Source: Bacillota bacterium (GTDB lineage Bacteria; Bacillota; Desulfotomaculia; Desulfotomaculales; JAJYZD01). Taken from it: DNA of 8,067 nt. The notes under the pieces are model-generated. The model saw nothing but the letters and a program-made list of their open reading frames with translations, was not told the DNA's origin and searched no databases. A program made the translations under genes and the position numbers. Below are positions 5,427 through 8,067 of the stretch, one piece after another; position 1 is the stretch's first letter; every line of letters begins with the position of its first letter. The stretch spans positions 1-8,067 of the forward strand of contig JAJYZD010000174.1 of assembly GCA_021800315.1 (NCBI GenBank). Reading direction: 5' to 3'.

Positions 5427-6665
5427 CTACGTTCTGCCCAGTTGAGTGTTCACCCAGGACATGGCGGACGGGGCATAGAGGAGTTCGACGTGGTTCAAGT
5501 CGTAAGTATCGTTGGCGATAACCTGTGCGCCACGCAACGTAATCCCCACCGTATATGTGGCGCTTTTTACAAAGATGATACCATCGCTTGGGCCACTGTC
5601 TTCCCAAACCACGCCGTTTATCACATTGTTATCTCCGGAGAGGATAGCCACCTGCACTCCTGGGTCCACGCCGTTTCGGTTAAGGGTGCTGATTAGGTTG
5701 CCGCCTTCCTTGATGGCATGATCGATACCTTTGGAATAGCTGCAGAAGCCTTGCCCGCCGTAATAGGTGGTATACCAGTCCTGCTGGGTCTCATTCAGAG
5801 GATAGATGTTATCCCACCTATAGAGGAGTTGCGACTGGCCGGGAAAAGCATTACCAAAGTCGGTGTATAGGCTGTGGTAAGCTGTGTTTATCCAGACCCC
5901 ATCAATCAGCATCGAAATATAAGGAACCGGGGAATTTGCACCGTCGGGCAAGACGGCCCAATTCATATCAGTATCGCGGAAGGAAAAGTCCAGCCCTTTG
6001 TTAGGTGCGCCAAGTTGAATCAAACGCCTGACATTGCCACGGTAAGCAGTTCCCCAACTCTTGTGTAAATTGGCAACGTACATGCGTGCCGGGACGTTGC
6101 CCTTGCTATGGGCGATTAAATCCACCTTGGTTGCGGCAGTCACAGATTTGATTTTTTTAATGGCATTGGCAATTTGTCCGGATTGCATCCAGTTATCGCC
6201 CTGGGTATTGGCGAAAGTGACGGCGAATGCGGCGTATCCCTTGTTGATCAAATACTGCATTAAACCCGGCGTCCCGTTGCCTAGGGGGTTCGCGAAAGCC
6301 ATATCGGCGTCAAAGCTTGCGCCGGGGACCAAGAGAACCGGATATGGTTGAGTGGCTGTGTTCCAGCCCGGAGCATAATGGAGCAGGAAATATTGTGAAC
6401 CAGGCTCTGAATTATTGCCGAAAGCGGCCACGATTTCCGGGGTTTTTTGCCTGGTGTCATTGATAAAGGTTTCCTGCGTTAAATGAGGATTACTGTCCCG
6501 GAGTAATTCAATTGCGGTCCAGTAGTGAGAATTAGTGTAGGTAGAAATCGGGGTCAGGGAAAAATCGCCGGTTGAAGGGGCTGGCCGTGTTGGTCCAATC
6601 AGTTGTGAAAAGCAGGAAAACAGAGTAAACGGCAAGAAAAGCCTTCCGGATCGTGTTTTGACCAT
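5427..6665 (-). CDS. Secreted alpha/beta-hydrolase, lipase/esterase-like
   Basis: This 412-residue protein probably hydrolyses ester bonds of lipids or other esters outside the cell. The N-terminus MVKTRSGR is basic and is followed by a hydrophobic stretch (LFLPFTLFSCFSQLIG, 9-24) and a Pro/Ala/Ser/Thr-rich segment, as in a signal peptide. The LFSC sequence is a poor lipobox, so lipoprotein anchoring is unlikely. The fold signs are in order: YPVLLVPGASFD (108-119) as oxyanion-hole strand, VDLIAHSKGN (181-190) with nucleophile Ser187, VRRLIQLGAPNKG, candidate acid Asp361 in PSDGIIFVKSA, and candidate base His392 in LNHVELL near the C-terminus. The elbow AHSKG has Ala for the first Gly, as in the AHSMG of Bacillus lipases. 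The ATG at 6665 is chosen over 6698 because it has a good ribosome site and begins the signal peptide. It is convergent with the transporter operon and has no obvious functional partner here. The exact substrate is unknown. Confidence 0.82.
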   Translation of the reverse strand: MVKTRSGRLFLPFTLFSCFSQLIGPTRPAPSTGDFSLTPISTYTNSHYWTAIELLRDSNPHLTQETFINDTRQKTPEIVAAFGNNSEPGSQYFLLHYAPGWNTATQPYPVLLVPGASFDADMAFANPLGNGTPGLMQYLINKGYAAFAVTFANTQGDNWMQSGQIANAIKKIKSVTAATKVDLIAHSKGNVPARMYVANLHKSWGTAYRGNVRRLIQLGAPNKGLDFSFRDTDMNWAVLPDGANSPVPYISMLIDGVWINTAYHSLYTDFGNAFPGQSQLLYRWDNIYPLNETQQDWYTTYYGGQGFCSYSKGIDHAIKEGGNLISTLNRNGVDPGVQVAILSGDNNVINGVVWEDSGPSDGIIFVKSATYTVGITLRGAQVIANDTYDLNHVELLYAPSAMSWVNTQLGRT

Positions 6666-6672
6666 ATGTGTA

Positions 6673-6679
6673 CCACCTC
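6673..6679 (-). promoter_or_regulatory. Ribosome binding site that decides the lipase start
   Basis: On the - strand, GAGGTGG lies 7 nt before the ATG at 6665. The further upstream in-frame ATG at 6698 has no comparable site and would put 11 non-signal-like residues in front of the signal peptide. Confidence 0.7.
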
Positions 6680-6745
6680 GGAAATTGTAAAAAATCAAGT
6701 CGCCTTTTGCGGTTAGTTGTTTTTTGCATCCAAGAAGTCATATAG

Positions 6746-6862
6746 TTAATTCGAGTCCGCCAAGTCATCGTTCAGGTCGGCAATGGGATCGCCGGTGACT
6801 CCGATCCAGAGGGCCGTCCAGGGGACGCCGTTGGCATCCGGGGAAAAGATCGCCCGGTCATG
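6746..6862 (-). pseudogene. Orphan C-terminal coding remnant, unidentified
   Basis: Between the Uma2 stop and the lipase gene the - strand carries 38 sense codons closed by TAA (6746-6748). The residues run from HDRAIFSPDANGVPWTALW to IADLNDDLADSN. The composition (G/C third positions, W, D and G content) looks like real protein, not random sequence. It has no start codon and is preceded by TAG (6863-6865). It lies in the same frame as the Uma2 gene, separated from it by TGA and TAG. It is probably the end of a gene whose front was lost when the Uma2 gene came next to it. I cannot name the family. Confidence 0.4.
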
Positions 6863-6877
6863 CTACCCTTCTGCCGC

Positions 6878-7432
6878 TCATACGAAAACATCTTGCAGCT
6901 TTATTTCTAATCCTGGTAAGAGCTTGGTGGTTAAAACGTCCTCAATGTCATATACACCACCCCACCGCCATTCCTTTTCTCCGGCTGTAAGCACTTCCAC
7001 TAATTTCTGATCAGGGTCAACTATCCAGTATTCCTTAACTCCATTTTCGCAATATAACTGGCTCTTGGTTTTCTTGTCATGGGCGGCTGTAGACGGAGAT
7101 AATACTTCAATAACTAAATCAGGAGCACCTTGAACATTGAATTCAGTTATAATATCCAAGCGGTTCTTGGAAACAAATAATACGTCCTGCCCTACAACTT
7201 TATCGCCTAAATAGACGTCTACGTCGCCCAAGACATCACCAAGTTTATTTTCGTGCAAAAAACGGTCTAAAACACCGAAAAACCTGTAAGCTATTTTTTG
7301 ATGTCCAGTTCTGGGTTTTGGAACCATAAGTAGTTTCCCCTCAATCAACTCATATTGGTTGTCATCATCCAGTTTAAGGTAGTCCTCAATAGTGTAAACC
7401 TTGTCATCCAAGACGGTTAAACCAGTGGTCAT
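6878..7432 (-). CDS. Uma2 family (DUF820) PD-(D/E)XK endonuclease-like protein
   Basis: A 184-residue protein, the usual Uma2 length. Family features in order: YTIEDYLKLDDDNQYELIEG (13-32, with the conserved YELIEG), VPKPRTGHQKIAYRF, DVDVYLGDKVVGQDVLFVSK (D83 in the usual pDv.fv position), GAPDLVIEVLSPST (102-115), then DKKTKSQLYCENGVKEYWIVDP (119-140; see positions). D83, D105, E109 and K121/K123 are the likely nuclease-core residues. Uma2 proteins have the restriction-endonuclease fold; their biological role is poorly known, and they spread widely in multiple copies in cyanobacteria and some Firmicutes. I prefer ATG 7432, which has GGGAGG nine bases before it, over a start 14 codons earlier. 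The gene is richer in A/T than the transporter operon and sits between two gene remnants, which fits recent arrival. Confidence 0.87.
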   Translation of the reverse strand: MTTGLTVLDDKVYTIEDYLKLDDDNQYELIEGKLLMVPKPRTGHQKIAYRFFGVLDRFLHENKLGDVLGDVDVYLGDKVVGQDVLFVSKNRLDIITEFNVQGAPDLVIEVLSPSTAAHDKKTKSQLYCENGVKEYWIVDPDQKLVEVLTAGEKEWRWGGVYDIEDVLTTKLLPGLEIKLQDVFV

Positions 7433-7441
7433 GCGACTTCG

Positions 7442-7447
7442 CCTCCC
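7442..7447 (-). promoter_or_regulatory. Ribosome binding site of the Uma2 gene
   Basis: GGGAGG on the - strand stands 9 nt before the ATG at 7432 and supports that start rather than the in-frame ATG at 7474, which lacks a site. Confidence 0.7.
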
Positions 7448-7462
7448 ATTAATATTTACTGC

Positions 7463-7471
7463 ATTATGCCA
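7463..7471 (-). promoter_or_regulatory. Possible extended -10 promoter of the Uma2 gene
   Basis: On the - strand TGGCATAAT resembles an extended -10 element (TGnTATAAT), about 30 nt before the start codon. No good -35 box is seen at 17 bp (ATTCCC). It lies within the decayed remnant upstream, so the promoter may have arisen from, or be carried by, that DNA. Confidence 0.3.
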
Positions 7472-7474
7472 CAA

Positions 7475-7710
7475 CGGTGCGGCAGGGGAATGAGACCGGA
7501 CATACCTTCAGGAAGTACCTGCCCGCGCTGTCCGCCAAGTCCATAGTCCCTCCTGGCCGACTGTTTCTCCTCCCGGATTACCCGGGACACAGGAACGCCG
7601 CCTACGAATTGCACAAAATCTCCGGGGAAATGCTACGCCAGTGTATTCATCACCCGGTCAAATTTCCGAGCTGACGGCAACCACTGAATTCCGGCGGTTT
7701 TGGCTATATT
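7475..7710 (-). pseudogene. Decayed remnant resembling Rpn/YhgA-type (PD-(D/E)XK) nuclease-transposase protein
   Basis: Read on the - strand from about 7710, one frame gives SARKFDRVMNTLA, a TAG stop (7633-7635), then HFPGDFVQF, GGVPVSRVIREEKQSARR. This resembles the N-terminal part of Rpn/YhgA-like proteins (usual pattern: Fd..lk.La..fPedfv.f.lp, then a .EK or similar stretch followed by a DLLl...GrrfLlhvEfQ segment). After a shift of frame near 7550 another frame gives MDLADSAGRYFLKV, which fits the next expected segment. A premature stop, a frameshift and the missing C-terminal part would make it a dead fragment. The match is from memory of the family pattern and is weak. The + strand frame across the same bases has no ribosome site and is probably only its shadow. 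Confidence 0.38.
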
Positions 7711-7851
7711 TTACCGTATAGCTGAACCAGGAGCAAGACTTTTCGGTCCGGTCCCGGGTCGCCTCTGTGGTCTGGAATACCCGCTGACTACAGGTCGGAG
7801 ATCGTTGGATAAACTCGGACGTAGTCGCTTGGCTCGGGCAAACGAAACCGC
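7711..7851. other. Short gap without a recognisable gene
   Basis: No frame on either strand here gives a convincing protein, and no strong repeat is seen. It may be further decayed sequence in front of the remnant at 7475-7710. Confidence 0.4.
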
Positions 7852-7878
7852 AACGGCCCCCTCCAATGTGGGGCCGTT
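7852..7878 (-). terminator. Hairpin terminator downstream of the DUF2442 gene
   Basis: AACGGCCCC (7852-7860) and GGGGCCGTT (7870-7878) form a perfect 9-bp stem around a 9-nt loop, 25 nt after the stop of the DUF2442 gene read on the - strand. On the - strand it is followed by GCGGTTTCGTTT, only moderately T-rich. On the + strand CTTGTCTCGTTCTT follows. An intrinsic terminator for the - strand gene is the simplest reading. Confidence 0.55.
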
Positions 7879-7903
7879 CTTGTCTCGTTCTTGGCACTAT
7901 TTC

Positions 7904-8067
7904 CTATCGCTGTACCGTCAGGGTTTCCACCACGGGCAAACTATATTCATACAAGTCATCGGGGGCAATATCCTGGCCAGTCACCCACGTGACTGTAATC
8001 CCTGAGATTTTTACTGTGTTAAAAAGCGTTTCGTTTTTTAACTCCTGATACATCGGCTTTTCTAACC
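7904..8067 (-). CDS. DUF2442 domain protein, C-terminal part (5' end beyond the window)
   Basis: The - strand is open from the right edge to TAG at 7904-7906, giving 53 residues. These include LEKPMYQELKNETLFNTVKI and then TVTWVTGQDIAPDDLYEY, followed by a short tail ending VETLTVQR. This is the typical C-terminal half of DUF2442 proteins: a short L...kd..lF..v stretch followed by tv.W.nG.DiaPd.LYe. Full-length members are about 80-100 residues, so roughly 30-40 residues lie outside the window. The function is not known. In many genomes the gene stands next to a DUF4160 gene and the pair is treated as toxin-antitoxin-like. Such a partner, if present, would lie upstream on the - strand, beyond position 8067. 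A hairpin terminator follows the stop. Confidence 0.72.
   Translation of the reverse strand, partial: LEKPMYQELKNETLFNTVKISGITVTWVTGQDIAPDDLYEYSLPVVETLTVQR

Noticed and set aside
5409..5696. Small + strand frames opposite the lipase gene
   Set aside because: They are antisense to conserved lipase segments and have no ribosome sites.
6878..6880. Stop-codon readthrough joining Uma2 to the following 38 codons
   Set aside because: Two different stops (TGA, TAG) would both have to be read, and Uma2 has its normal length without the extension.
7477..7674. 65-codon + strand frame starting with GTG
   Set aside because: No Shine-Dalgarno site and no family resemblance; the opposite strand gives a better, though decayed, match to a known family.
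7700..8005. 101-codon + strand frame near the right edge
   Set aside because: It runs through the 9-bp terminator hairpin and is antisense to the DUF2442 coding sequence, so it is not credible as a gene.

Overview
The window looks like a moderately GC-rich bacterial chromosome, most probably from an anaerobic, Gram-positive-type Firmicute of the Desulfotomaculum/Pelotomaculum kind. This is inference from strong GGAGG-type Shine-Dalgarno sites, occasional GTG starts and the mix of families (branched-chain ABC transporter, Uma2, DUF2442). No 16S or other marker is present, so the taxonomy is a guess.

Left part (about 1-5007, + strand): an operon for a branched-chain/hydrophobic amino-acid (HAAT, Liv-type) ABC importer in the order substrate-binding protein, LivG-type ATPase, LivF-type ATPase, LivH-type permease, LivM-type permease, followed by a MaoC-like (R)-enoyl-CoA hydratase. 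The binding-protein gene is beheaded. Its frame is closed by a stop at 108-110, there is no signal peptide, and the C-terminal tail of an unrelated, unidentified reading frame (2-127) runs into it. Both ATPases carry unusual residues in nucleotide-binding motifs, most strikingly in LivF. The permeases look intact. The hydratase suggests that the imported compound, or a product of it, is handled as an acyl-CoA.

Middle (5008-5426): about 420 bp without a gene but full of hairpins. It holds two almost identical 20-bp GC-rich repeats 70 bp apart, two stem-loops sharing the same TTTCA loop, a small terminator-like hairpin and a perfect 15-bp palindrome. It separates the + strand operon from a convergent gene and may hold terminators, a structured RNA or a relic of a small IS200/IS605-like element.

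Right part (5427-8067, all real genes on the - strand): a secreted alpha/beta-hydrolase (lipase/esterase) with an AHSKG nucleophile elbow, a 39-codon orphan coding remnant, a Uma2-family PD-(D/E)XK protein, a decayed remnant resembling the Rpn/YhgA nuclease-transposase family, a strong hairpin terminator, and the C-terminal half of a DUF2442 protein that runs off the right edge. From about 6600 to 7470 the sequence is visibly richer in A/T than the transporter operon. This, with the gene remnants, marks the right part as accessory, remodelled DNA. I see no CRISPR array, tRNA, rRNA or intact transposase gene.
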